From Bacteroidota bacterium (lineage in GTDB: Bacteria; Bacteroidota; Bacteroidia; Flavobacteriales; Flavobacteriaceae), in the NCBI GenBank assembly GCA_009937085.1, contig JAACDD010000084.1, positions 1 through 20,256 of the forward strand: a DNA stretch of 20,256 nucleotides. The letters are read 5' to 3'. Shown here in pieces: positions 7,764 to 15,803 of the stretch. The notes beneath the pieces were generated by a model that saw only the letters and a program-made list of their open reading frames with translations, had not been told where the DNA came from and searched no databases. Numbering within the stretch: position 1 is the stretch's first letter; each line of letters begins with the position of its first letter. Made by a program: the position numbers and the translations under genes.

Positions 7764-7780
7764 TTTTGCAATTTAACTAA

Positions 7781-8785
7781 ATGGTAACCAATACAGATTC
7801 TTCTAAAACCATTAAAAAAATAGGCGTTTTAACTTCAGGTGGCGATGCCCCAGGAATGAATGCCGCCCTACGTTCCGTAGTACGTTCATGTGCATATTAT
7901 AAAATTCCATGCTGTGGAATTACACGTGGTTATCAAGGCATGATTGAAGGTAAAATAAAACCTTTGGGTCCAAGATCTGTAAATAATATCATAAACAAAG
8001 GGGGTACGGTTTTAAAATCGGCTCGTTCTCAGGAGTTTAGGACTAAGGAAGGGCGTGAAAAAGCATTTTCAAACCTTCAAAAGAATGGCATTGATGCTCT
8101 TATTGTTATTGGTGGAGATGGAAGCTTTACAGGAGGTTTAATTTTTCAACAAGAATTTGGTATTCCTGTGATTGGTATTCCCGGAACAATAGATAATGAT
8201 ATTTATGGTACATCGCACACTATTGGATACGATACTGCGATGAATACCGTCGTTGAAGCAGTTGATAAAATTAGAGACACTGCTATTTCACACAATCGGT
8301 TGTTTTTTGTAGAGGTTATGGGTCGCGATGCGGGCCATATTGCGCTTAATACTGGTATTGGTGCTGGCGCAGAAGAAATCCTTATTCCAGAAGAGAATAT
8401 GGGATTAGACCGTTTATTGGATTCGCTAAAGCGCTCCAAAAAATCGGGTAAACTTTCCAGTATAGTCATGGTAGCCGAAGGTGACAAAATTGGAAAAAAC
8501 GTATTTGAACTTGCCGAGCATATTGAGGAGAATCTTCCCGATTATGAAGTGCGAGTTTCTGTTTTAGGACATATGCAACGCGGTGGAGCACCCACATGTT
8601 TTGACCGTGTTTTAGCAAGCCGTATGGGACTAAAAGCCGTTGAGGCACTTCGTGATGGCGTTTCTGGAAATATGGTTGGAATGGCTGACGGAAAAATGAT
8701 TTTTACTCCTTTAGAAAAAGCAATAAAAGGAGAATCGAAAATTGATACCGAACTTGTTCGTGTATCTGAAATAATGAGACTTTAA
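7781..8785 (+). CDS. pfkA: ATP-dependent 6-phosphofructokinase
   Basis: PfkA, 334 residues, phosphorylates fructose 6-phosphate to fructose 1,6-bisphosphate, the committed step of glycolysis, in the cytoplasm. Visible signatures are LTSGGDAPGMNAALR (18-32), GGDGS (111-115), PGTIDND (134-140, catalytic Asp138), MGRDAGHIAL (180-189) and HMQRGGAPTCFDR (from 264). The Gly in GGDGS and the Gly in PGTIDND are the ATP-type residues; pyrophosphate-dependent enzymes carry Asp and Lys at these places. There is a ten-residue N-terminal extension relative to the compact bacterial enzyme. It is the first gene of a three-gene operon: gapA follows after 19 bases. Confidence 0.96.
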   Translation: MVTNTDSSKTIKKIGVLTSGGDAPGMNAALRSVVRSCAYYKIPCCGITRGYQGMIEGKIKPLGPRSVNNIINKGGTVLKSARSQEFRTKEGREKAFSNLQKNGIDALIVIGGDGSFTGGLIFQQEFGIPVIGIPGTIDNDIYGTSHTIGYDTAMNTVVEAVDKIRDTAISHNRLFFVEVMGRDAGHIALNTGIGAGAEEILIPEENMGLDRLLDSLKRSKKSGKLSSIVMVAEGDKIGKNVFELAEHIEENLPDYEVRVSVLGHMQRGGAPTCFDRVLASRMGLKAVEALRDGVSGNMVGMADGKMIFTPLEKAIKGESKIDTELVRVSEIMRL

Positions 8786-8804
8786 ACTATAAATTATATA
8801 AACT

Positions 8805-9806
8805 ATGGCAACCCTTAAAATTGGAATTAACGGATTTGGTCGAATTGGACGTATGGTCTTTCGCGCATCGCTTCAAAGAGACGACATTCAAGTTGTGGCA
8901 ATCAACGACCTCCTCGATGTGGAGCACCTTGCGTATCTATTGAAATACGACTCCGTTCACGGAACTGTTGACGCTTCGATCGAAGTAGCTGACGGGCAAT
9001 TAGTTGTTGATGGAAAGCCTGTTCGCATTACGGCTGAACGTGATCCAAAAAACTTACAATGGGATGCTATCGGCGCAACAATTGTTGCCGAATGTACAGG
9101 TATCTTTACCACTTTAGATATGGCCCAATCACATATTGATGGAGGTGCTAAAAAAGTAGTAATCTCTGCGCCATCAAAAGATGCGCCTATGTTTGTTATG
9201 GGTGTAAACCACGAAGATGCCAAAGCAGACAACCTGATTGTTTCTAATGCATCTTGTACGACAAACTGTTTGGCGCCACTTGCTAAAGTTTTAAACGATG
9301 CTTATGGTATAGAAGAAGCACTTATGACTACAGTGCATGCTGTTACGGCAACGCAAATGACAGTTGACGGTCCATCAAGAAAAGATTACCGTGGAGGTCG
9401 ATCTTCAATGCTTAATATTATTCCTGCGTCTACTGGAGCAGCAAAAGCCGTTACCAAAGTTATTCCATCATTAGAAGGAAAAATTACAGGTATGGCATTC
9501 CGAGTGCCAACTGCAGATGTTTCAGTTGTTGACTTAACGGTTAAACTTGCTTCTGAAACTAGTTATGACGGCGTTATGCAAACGATAAAAGCAGCTTCTG
9601 AAGGTGCTTTAGCTGGTGTTCTTGGATATACAGAAGAACTTGTAGTATCGCAAGATTTTATTGGTGATGCACGTACTTCTATAGTAGATGCTAATGCAGG
9701 AATTGAACTAAATGGTTCCTTCTTTAAAATCGTTTCTTGGTACGACAACGAAGCAGGTTACTCGAACAAGTTACTTGATCTTGCACTTCACGTGAACCAA
9801 CTTTAG
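8805..9806 (+). CDS. gapA: Type I glyceraldehyde-3-phosphate dehydrogenase
   Basis: GAPDH, 333 residues, oxidises and phosphorylates glyceraldehyde 3-phosphate to 1,3-bisphosphoglycerate with NAD+. The N-terminal Rossmann motif INGFGRIGR (8-16) is followed by AINDL, whose Asp35 favours NAD over NADP. The active site SNASCTTNCLAPLAKVL places the nucleophile at Cys151, with the general base His178 in TTVHAVTATQ. The C-terminal WYDNEAGYSNKLLDL is present and length is normal. The gene lies 19 bases after pfkA and 5 bases before the kinase-like gene, so the three are almost certainly co-transcribed, joining the upper and lower halves of glycolysis in one unit. Confidence 0.97.
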   Translation: MATLKIGINGFGRIGRMVFRASLQRDDIQVVAINDLLDVEHLAYLLKYDSVHGTVDASIEVADGQLVVDGKPVRITAERDPKNLQWDAIGATIVAECTGIFTTLDMAQSHIDGGAKKVVISAPSKDAPMFVMGVNHEDAKADNLIVSNASCTTNCLAPLAKVLNDAYGIEEALMTTVHAVTATQMTVDGPSRKDYRGGRSSMLNIIPASTGAAKAVTKVIPSLEGKITGMAFRVPTADVSVVDLTVKLASETSYDGVMQTIKAASEGALAGVLGYTEELVVSQDFIGDARTSIVDANAGIELNGSFFKIVSWYDNEAGYSNKLLDLALHVNQL

Positions 9807-9811
9807 TATTT

Positions 9812-10663
9812 ATGCGACTTATTGTTGATAGCGGCTCTACCAAAACAGATTGGATTGCACTTGACGGCAATAACGAAATATTGTTTGAAACCCAAACTCA
9901 GGGTCTAAATCCACAAGTACTTTCGGAGCAGATCATTGAGGAACGCATCGTTAACAATTACGATTTATATCGTCATCGTGCATCGGTTGAGAAAATTTAT
10001 TTTTATGGGGCTGGATGTGGTACACGTCCACCCCGTGAAATTTTAAATAGCCTCTTACAGGGGATTTTCACAAATGCTCAAATTGACGTAAAAGAAGATA
10101 CGTATGCAGCCGTATATGCTGCAACTAATTCTGGTGAAGAAAGTATTGTTTGTATTTTGGGTACTGGCTCTAATTGCAGCTATTTCGATGGTGCAGCGGT
10201 AGAACAGCGCGTTACGTCCTTGGGTTATATCTTAATGGACGATGGTAGTGGAAACTACTACGGACGTCAGTTGCTTCGCGACTATTATTTCAATAAAATT
10301 CCTTCAGAGTTAGCAAAAGTTTTTGAAGACTCATTTGATTTGTCTTCAGAGACCATTAAAACCAACTTGTACAAAAAACCAAATCCAAATACCTATTTAG
10401 CAAAATTTGCCCGTTTTCTTATCGAGAATAAAGAAAACGAATACAGTCAAAACCTTATCAAAAAAGGATTTGATTTGTTTGCGAGGCATCAAATTTTACA
10501 ATTTGAAAATGCAAAAGAACTCCCTGTGCATTTTATTGGATCTATTGCATTTTACCTTCAAGATGAGTTGCGGGAAGTGCTCGAAAACCTTGGGCTTTCG
10601 TTAGGTAAGATTTTAAAGAAGCCCATTGAAGGCTTAGTGGAACACCACAAGAACAATACTTAA
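9812..10663 (+). CDS. BadF/BadG-type ATPase, N-acetylglucosamine kinase-like
   Basis: This 283-residue protein belongs to the ASKHA fold, BadF/BadG/BcrA/BcrD family (PF01869), whose bacterial and animal members include N-acetylglucosamine kinase. Phosphate-1 motif DSGSTKTDW is at residues 6-14. Phosphate-2 is LGTGSNCSYFDG, followed by GYILMDDGSGNYYGRQLL, a segment also typical of the GlcNAc-kinase branch. A late GSIAFYLQDEL fits the adenosine-binding strand. It starts 5 bases after gapA and should be translated from the pfkA transcript. The substrate is inferred only: an amino sugar such as GlcNAc, or another cell-wall sugar, would fit the glycolytic operon and the glycosidase and amidase elsewhere in the window. 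Its stop overlaps that of the convergent RidA gene within a shared TTAA. Confidence 0.8.
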   Translation: MRLIVDSGSTKTDWIALDGNNEILFETQTQGLNPQVLSEQIIEERIVNNYDLYRHRASVEKIYFYGAGCGTRPPREILNSLLQGIFTNAQIDVKEDTYAAVYAATNSGEESIVCILGTGSNCSYFDGAAVEQRVTSLGYILMDDGSGNYYGRQLLRDYYFNKIPSELAKVFEDSFDLSSETIKTNLYKKPNPNTYLAKFARFLIENKENEYSQNLIKKGFDLFARHQILQFENAKELPVHFIGSIAFYLQDELREVLENLGLSLGKILKKPIEGLVEHHKNNT

Positions 10664-11040
10664 GATATCGCAATTAGCGAAATCTCAACATTTACATTTT
10701 TGGGTAATACAGACACTTGAACTGTTTCTCTTGCAGGAGCTGTGTCGTTATCAAAATACGCACCGTATACCTGATTGATTTCACTAAAATCATTCATGTT
10801 TGAAATGAAAATACTGCATTTCACCACGTGCGAAAAATCCATATCAGCCGCACGAAGAACAGCAGCTAAATTTTCCATTACTTGTTTGGTTTCAGCATTG
10901 ATATCTCCACTAATTAGTTCATTTGTTTTTGGATCAATGGCAATTTGTCCGCTTGCATAGAGTGTATCGCCTTTTAAAATGGCTTGGTTATAGGGTCCAA
11001 TGGGTAGCGGCACATCTGCTGTTTTGATTATTGTTTTCAT
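10660..11040 (-). CDS. RidA family reactive imine/enamine deaminase
   Basis: This 126-residue RidA/YjgF/YER057c/UK114-family protein hydrolyses reactive 2-aminoacrylate and related enamines or imines formed by PLP enzymes, releasing ketoacid and ammonia. Family signatures are PLPIGPYNQA near the start, LYASGQIAIDP, VVKCSIFISNMNDF and PARETVQVSVLPKNVNVEI. Arg104 and Glu119 fall at the positions of the carboxylate-binding Arg105 and the catalytic Glu120 of E. coli RidA, so it is probably an active RidA rather than one of the Rid subfamilies that lack the arginine. The ATG lies 9 bases after the lptD stop, suggesting read-through from the lptD promoter. The last four bases are shared with the convergent kinase gene. 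Confidence 0.93.
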   Translation of the reverse strand: MKTIIKTADVPLPIGPYNQAILKGDTLYASGQIAIDPKTNELISGDINAETKQVMENLAAVLRAADMDFSHVVKCSIFISNMNDFSEINQVYGAYFDNDTAPARETVQVSVLPKNVNVEISLIAIS

Positions 11041-11049
11041 AGTGTAAAA

Positions 11050-13671
11050 TTAAAGTCTTTTATCTCGTTCTCTTCGTTTGTCGTATTTCAAGTCACGTAA
11101 CATTCCCGATTTTACGCCAATAAAGAAATACCACGATTGGCGGTAACCAAATGGCGTCCATGAAATGTTCATGTCCCAACTGTCCAAATCCCGATTTATA
11201 CCCAAATTGGTAAACGTAACGCCTTTGTTTTTAAAATCATACCCAGACGAAACATTCACTTTCCACTTGGGTGTCAGCGATACATTGGCAGATGCCATTA
11301 GCGAATTATTGCTAATTTGTTGTTCCTGTCTTCGATTAGAATAGGTAAAACTATGTCTCAAGTTTATACTCCATGGAATATTGGTGGTGTAGAGGCCTGA
11401 TTTTGTAGTTTCCGTTTCTTCAGGCTCATCTTCATAATTACTGTCAAAACGCCCCGCCTGTTCATCAATCGCTCTGTTATTGTCTAAACCAGGGATGGGA
11501 GTTGCGCTTTCTTTTGAAGAAGACTTACTTCCTTTACTCTTAAATGTATGTCCCCAATTGATATTTGCACTTGTCATTCTAAAAAGAGGTCCACCATTTT
11601 CAATATTAAATGTATTGATTCGCCTGCCTTCCTCGTCTAGGGCATAGGGATCAAAAGTAGCACCAACGTTTACGCTTATTTGGTTATCCAAAAGTGGAAT
11701 CACAGTACTCATCCGAACTGGGCTCCAACGAAGGGAATCCGCCGTAATATTATAGCTTGTAGAAAAGTTTAGATTATTTAGGAGTTTTATTTTTTTCAAC
11801 TCTGTTACGGTTGAATCTTTGTCCTTGACTTTTGCCTCTAAAGTATTGCGAAGTGTAATCCCAATTGAACTGGATTTTCGATTTCCAGGCCTTCCGTATA
11901 ATCCCCCGTCAAAGCGTGTATATTCTCTTGTATTGCCTTCTGCATCAATGATATATTCATCGTAATACTGCTCAAAGCTAGGGCTGTTACTATAGCTTGC
12001 ACTTGCGTTTATCACATGGCGAATACTTTGAATTTTTTTATCCTGCTTAAAATTAAAAACGCCATATAGCGTTGTGTTCATGGCAGCATTAAAATTATAC
12101 TGTGCAAATCGGTCAAAGCCCTTGATTGTGTCTTGATCTGGAAGTGCGTCCAGCATTACGTCGTAATCTTTTTTCTCAATGGTTTGATTGGTCCAAACTT
12201 CGCTGTAATTTCCACCTACAGTAAAGTTAAAATGCTTCGCAATTTTAAAGTTTGTTGCTAAGGGGATACTGTGTTTCATCCCAGATTTTGCACCATAAAA
12301 AAGTCCTTTTGATGCAATAATATCATCTGTACTGTTGATGCGATTATCACCACGCATGGTATACTGAAAATTGATGTTTTGTAGTATGCCTTTTTTAATG
12401 CCATTTCGTTTGGCAAACGGATATATACGCTCCATGTTCGCCGTTAGTGATGGCAAGGTCATGTTCACCGATTTGGTTTGTGTGTTTTGGCTGTGCGTTG
12501 CCGAAACCGATAGATTTACTGAAGGGTATTTTGGAAATGTTCTCGAATAAGAAACGGACGAATTTAGCGTGTTGTTTAAGAAGTTATTGGTGTTGATTTG
12601 ATTTAAGGACTCTCTAAAGTATGAACTTGTACCAAGGTTAACAGATGCTGAAAACCTACTATTTGGATTTGATTTACTGTCTTTGCTGTGCGACCAGCGC
12701 AAATTAAAAATAGTGGATTTGCTGTAATTCGGAAGCCCACGCTCACCATTGATTAAGTTTTCATACCTAAAAGCGAAGCTTCCTCTGTACTTATAGCGTT
12801 TATAGTAGTTGTTCTCTACGCGAAAACCATAGCTACCATTGGTGTAATAATCCCCCATCAGGGCTACATCCAAATTGTCCGAGAGCACAAAATAATAGCC
12901 TCCGTTTTGCAAAAAATATCCGCGATTAAAGTTCTCTCCTATTGTTGGAAACAAAAATCCGGTAGCGCGTTTTTGCGTCATAGGAAAATAGGCAAATGGT
13001 AAAAACAACGGAGTTGGAACGTCCGCAATATATAAATTGCTCAAGCCTGCAACCATCTTTTTTTGCGGAACAAATTTTGCTGTACGAACACGAATATAAT
13101 ATTCGGGATCGTCAACATTTTCTGCGGTAGTTATTTTTGCATTACGTAAATAATATACCGAATCGTTCTGTTTTTTTGTTGCGCTAGCTTTAACATTCAT
13201 GCCTTGCTGCTCACTCCTAGAGTTCCAAATAATGGCTTTTTTGGTCTTAAAATTAAATCGGATAGAGTCTGGAAAGACTTCGTCGCTACCTTGTTTAAAG
13301 GATGGTGGCTGAACCAATGTACCAAGGGAGTCTTTTATACGCCCAGCGGTTACTTCATTGGTTTTGTAGTCTAAAACAATTACTCCCGATTTTAACTCAA
13401 TGTCTTGATAGTAAAGTTCTGCGCCATCATACATATATAATTTATTGTCTTTACGATCAATAACCATATAGCCATCCGCGTGACGCTTGATTTTGTCTAA
13501 AAGAATTGGTTCTTTTTCTTGAATTGTATCTTGAGTTACTTGCGGAACCGAATCCAAAACAGGCGTAACTTCTTGGGCATGTACGATACCAAAAAAAGAC
13601 ATGATTGCGCAAAGTAATGGCGCAAAAAAGGGGATACCAGAATATTGTCTTATTTTTGACAAGGACTTCAA
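11050..13671 (-). CDS. lptD: LPS-assembly outer-membrane protein LptD (Bacteroidota type)
   Basis: This is a large secreted outer-membrane protein of about 873 residues. A signal peptide (MKSLSKIRQYSG then a hydrophobic core, ending VHAQ) precedes an OstA/LptA-like jellyroll at roughly 60-190, with repeats such as DGYMVIDRKDNKLYMYDGAE and GVIVLDYKTNEVTAG. The plug/barrel transition PLFLPFAYFPMTQKRATGFL follows, then a long beta-barrel of alternating aromatic strands. LptD with LptE inserts lipopolysaccharide into the outer leaflet. The frame is open to 13788, but residues before about 13690 lie inside the divergent amidase gene. Candidate starts are ATG at 13719 and TTG at 13671 or 13662. A perfect -7 box at 13691-13684 favours a TTG start, and 13671 gives a compact signal peptide. 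RidA follows after 9 bases. Confidence 0.88.
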   Translation of the reverse strand: MKSLSKIRQYSGIPFFAPLLCAIMSFFGIVHAQEVTPVLDSVPQVTQDTIQEKEPILLDKIKRHADGYMVIDRKDNKLYMYDGAELYYQDIELKSGVIVLDYKTNEVTAGRIKDSLGTLVQPPSFKQGSDEVFPDSIRFNFKTKKAIIWNSRSEQQGMNVKASATKKQNDSVYYLRNAKITTAENVDDPEYYIRVRTAKFVPQKKMVAGLSNLYIADVPTPLFLPFAYFPMTQKRATGFLFPTIGENFNRGYFLQNGGYYFVLSDNLDVALMGDYYTNGSYGFRVENNYYKRYKYRGSFAFRYENLINGERGLPNYSKSTIFNLRWSHSKDSKSNPNSRFSASVNLGTSSYFRESLNQINTNNFLNNTLNSSVSYSRTFPKYPSVNLSVSATHSQNTQTKSVNMTLPSLTANMERIYPFAKRNGIKKGILQNINFQYTMRGDNRINSTDDIIASKGLFYGAKSGMKHSIPLATNFKIAKHFNFTVGGNYSEVWTNQTIEKKDYDVMLDALPDQDTIKGFDRFAQYNFNAAMNTTLYGVFNFKQDKKIQSIRHVINASASYSNSPSFEQYYDEYIIDAEGNTREYTRFDGGLYGRPGNRKSSSIGITLRNTLEAKVKDKDSTVTELKKIKLLNNLNFSTSYNITADSLRWSPVRMSTVIPLLDNQISVNVGATFDPYALDEEGRRINTFNIENGGPLFRMTSANINWGHTFKSKGSKSSSKESATPIPGLDNNRAIDEQAGRFDSNYEDEPEETETTKSGLYTTNIPWSINLRHSFTYSNRRQEQQISNNSLMASANVSLTPKWKVNVSSGYDFKNKGVTFTNLGINRDLDSWDMNISWTPFGYRQSWYFFIGVKSGMLRDLKYDKRRERDKRL

Positions 13672-13701
13672 CTTGTTAGGGGTCAAAAATACATATATTT
13701 T
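13672..13701 (+). promoter_or_regulatory. Candidate promoter for the amidase operon
   Basis: CTTG (13672-13675) lies 18 bases before TATATTTT (13694-13701), which differs from TAnnTTTG only in the last base. The ATG follows 7 bases later, so the transcript would have almost no leader. The overlap with the lptD -7 box suggests one compact bidirectional promoter. Confidence 0.4.
13684..13691 (-). promoter_or_regulatory. Candidate -7 box for lptD
   Basis: TATTTTTG on the minus strand matches TAnnTTTG exactly. It sits 12 bases before TTG 13671 and 21 before TTG 13662, and downstream of the alternative ATG at 13719. It lies two bases from the opposite-strand -7 box proposed for the amidase, so the two polymerase sites would compete. 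No good -33 element is seen. Confidence 0.45.
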
Positions 13702-13708
13702 ATCCACT

Positions 13709-14803
13709 ATGCGCCTCATATTATTCGCGTTCTTATTTGCACTGTTAGGTTTTGTGTATCCTTGCAAATTACATGCCCAAAAAGACAAGCCTTTTACCGT
13801 TGTTCTTGATGCGGGGCACGGTGGAAAAGATCCCGGTAATCGCGGGAATAATTACTTTGAGAAAAAGATTGCACTTAACATTGCTTTAAAAACGGGCGCA
13901 TTACTCAAAAAGGAAAAAGGCGTAAAAGTGGTTTATACGCGCACATCTGATCGTTATATTACCCTAAATGGTCGAGCAAATATTGCCAACAAGGCAAAAG
14001 CAGATCTATTTGTTTCTATTCATTGCGATGCGCATAACTCCAACGCATATGGCGCAGGCACTTTTGTTTTAGGACTACACCGTAATACGGACAACTTTCG
14101 CATTGCTCAAAAAGAGAATGCTGTAATTTTCCTGGAAGAAGATTACGAAAAGGAGTACGATGGATTTGACCCCAACAATCCCGAATCGGTGATTAGTTTG
14201 GTGTTGATGCAAGAAGATTATTTAAACCAAAGTATTGAGGCTGCGAATTATATTCAACAGAGTTTTGTAAAAAATCTTAAACGTAAAAATCGCACCGTAA
14301 AACAAGCAGGTTTTTTGGTACTGCGAAATACGTATATGCCAAGTGTTCTTGTAGAAACAGGCTTTTTAACCAATTCTAAAGAGGGTGCCTATCTTAATTC
14401 CAAACGCGGTCAAAATGAGATTAGCCGTTCTATTGCTAATGCGATAATGAAATATAAATCTTCGTTAGATGGTACATTATTTACGGGCCTTGTTATGGAT
14501 GATGCACCAAAACAAAGTACATCAAGCTCCCAAACCACTTCACCGTCGTTTATTTATCGAATTCAAATTGCTGCTAGCACCAAAAAAATTGAAACGAAGT
14601 CCTATAATTTTAAAGGACTTTCCCCTATAACTCGTATAAAAAAAGGGAGTTTGTACAGGTATTATTACGGCAGTTTTTCATCGTATAAAACGGCAGAGAG
14701 TGCTGTAAAAAAAGCCAAAGCAAAAGGATATAGAGGTGCATACGTCAAGGCTTTTAAGAATGCTAAAGAAGTGTCAATAACTCCTGAAATGAAATCTGAA
14801 TAA
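13709..14803 (+). CDS. N-acetylmuramoyl-L-alanine amidase with SPOR-like C-terminus
   Basis: This 364-residue secreted amidase cleaves the MurNAc-L-Ala bond of peptidoglycan. A signal peptide (MRLILFAFLFALLGFVYPC, ending LHAQ) precedes an Amidase_3 domain at about 28-250. Zinc ligands are His37 (DAGHGGKDPG), Glu51 and His105 (SIHCDAH); the catalytic glutamate is Glu216 in VETGFL. Residues 124-172 form an acidic insert (LEEDYEKEYDGFDPNNPES) at the place where AmiB/AmiC-type enzymes carry a regulatory helix. A Ser/Thr/Gln linker leads to a SPOR-like domain (282-350, YRIQIAAS, YYYGSFSSYKTAESA), expected to bind glycans denuded of stem peptides at division sites. The frame is open back to 13601 but that part is inside lptD; ATG 13709 starts the signal peptide. 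Confidence 0.93.
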   Translation: MRLILFAFLFALLGFVYPCKLHAQKDKPFTVVLDAGHGGKDPGNRGNNYFEKKIALNIALKTGALLKKEKGVKVVYTRTSDRYITLNGRANIANKAKADLFVSIHCDAHNSNAYGAGTFVLGLHRNTDNFRIAQKENAVIFLEEDYEKEYDGFDPNNPESVISLVLMQEDYLNQSIEAANYIQQSFVKNLKRKNRTVKQAGFLVLRNTYMPSVLVETGFLTNSKEGAYLNSKRGQNEISRSIANAIMKYKSSLDGTLFTGLVMDDAPKQSTSSSQTTSPSFIYRIQIAASTKKIETKSYNFKGLSPITRIKKGSLYRYYYGSFSSYKTAESAVKKAKAKGYRGAYVKAFKNAKEVSITPEMKSE

Positions 14804-14807
14804 GGTG

Positions 14808-14837
14808 TTTAAGCTCCACAAATATTGCTTATTTTTG
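14808..14837 (+). promoter_or_regulatory. Promoter for the MCE-protein gene and downstream cassette
   Basis: TATTTTTG (14830-14837) matches TAnnTTTG exactly. A TTT (14808-14810), partial to the -33 TTTG, lies 19 bases upstream. The GTG start is 17 bases past the box. The 50-base gap after the amidase stop has no obvious terminator, so this would be an internal promoter of a longer operon. Confidence 0.55.
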
Positions 14838-14853
14838 AAAAAATTGCTGCTAA

Positions 14854-15801
14854 GTGAATTTTTCTAACGAAGTTAAAACCGCATTGCTTTTTATTTTTGG
14901 GATAGCACTATTCCTTATTGGGTTTAGCTACCTAAAATCGAACGATGTTTTTGTGTCTGACAGGGTGTTCTACGGCGTTTATGATAATACTGAAGGTCTT
15001 GTAAACGGAACACCTGTAACCATAAATGGGTATACGGTTGGTGCTGTAGAATCGAGTGAGTTATTGCAACCAACGGGTAAAATTCTTGTTACATTTAGAG
15101 TAGAAAATGATTTCCCATTTTCAAAAAACAGTATTGCTCAAATTTATGAATCTGGATTGATTGGTGGAAAAGCACTTGCTGTTGTTCCTGCATTTGACAA
15201 CGCAGCTTTAGCGGCACACCGCGATACTTTGCAAACAAGCGTTGCACCTGGTTTAACCGATTTGGTAAACGAGAAACTTTCGCCCCTTCAAGAAAAAATT
15301 GAAAGCATGATTGTTCATGCCGATTCGGTACTTATTGCCTTTTCCAATGTCCTTGATACACAACGTCAGGAAGCGTTACGTCAATCCATAGATCATTTTA
15401 ATGAGACCACAGCAGCATTGGCCACTCTTACAACATCATTGGACAAAAATTTAAATTCTTCTGATGGAACGTTAAATAAAACCTTTGCCTCTTTAGAACG
15501 CGTTTCCGCAAACGCTGTTGCTATAACAGACTCATTGCAACAAGCACCGTTGGGCGCAACCATTCGCTCGCTTAAGCAAACGTCTGATGATCTTGCGCTT
15601 ATTACTTCCAAAATGAGTGCTGGAGAAGGTTCACTTGGTAAATTGATTCACAGCGATTCGCTTATTAATGCATTGAATCAAACCAGTAATCAAGCACAAT
15701 TGTTACTTGAAGATTTGCGCCTAAACCCAAAACGCTACGTTCATTTTTCGTTGTTTGGAAAAAAGAATAAAACCTATCAAGAACCTAAAACATCTAAATA
15801 G
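14854..15801 (+). CDS. MlaD/MCE-domain lipid transport protein
   Basis: This 315-residue protein is anchored by one N-terminal helix (about 8-26, VKTALLFIFGIALFLIGFSY). A single MCE domain (PF02470) follows at about 38-115, with VYDNTEGLVNGTPVTINGYTVG and the end FSKNSIAQIYESGLIGGKAL. The C-terminal 200 residues are largely helical with many Leu, Gln and Ser, likely a coiled-coil barrel or needle. MCE proteins form hexamers in the periplasm that pass phospholipids between membranes, usually with an MlaE/MlaF permease and ATPase; neither is in this window. The start is GTG at 14854, 17 bases after a perfect -7 box. The next gene begins two bases after its stop. Confidence 0.9.
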   Translation: MNFSNEVKTALLFIFGIALFLIGFSYLKSNDVFVSDRVFYGVYDNTEGLVNGTPVTINGYTVGAVESSELLQPTGKILVTFRVENDFPFSKNSIAQIYESGLIGGKALAVVPAFDNAALAAHRDTLQTSVAPGLTDLVNEKLSPLQEKIESMIVHADSVLIAFSNVLDTQRQEALRQSIDHFNETTAALATLTTSLDKNLNSSDGTLNKTFASLERVSANAVAITDSLQQAPLGATIRSLKQTSDDLALITSKMSAGEGSLGKLIHSDSLINALNQTSNQAQLLLEDLRLNPKRYVHFSLFGKKNKTYQEPKTSK

Positions 15802-15803
15802 CA

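Noticed and set aside
7714..7780. Intrinsic terminator after tamB
   Set aside because: No GC-rich inverted repeat followed by T's could be found in the 67 bases; only the pfkA promoter is visible.
13601..13708. N-terminal extension of the amidase
   Set aside because: It overlaps the lptD signal-peptide region, and a complete signal peptide starts at ATG 13709.
13720..13788. N-terminal extension of LptD
   Set aside because: It lies inside the amidase signal-peptide region on the other strand and would put an unrelated hydrophilic stretch before the LptD signal peptide.
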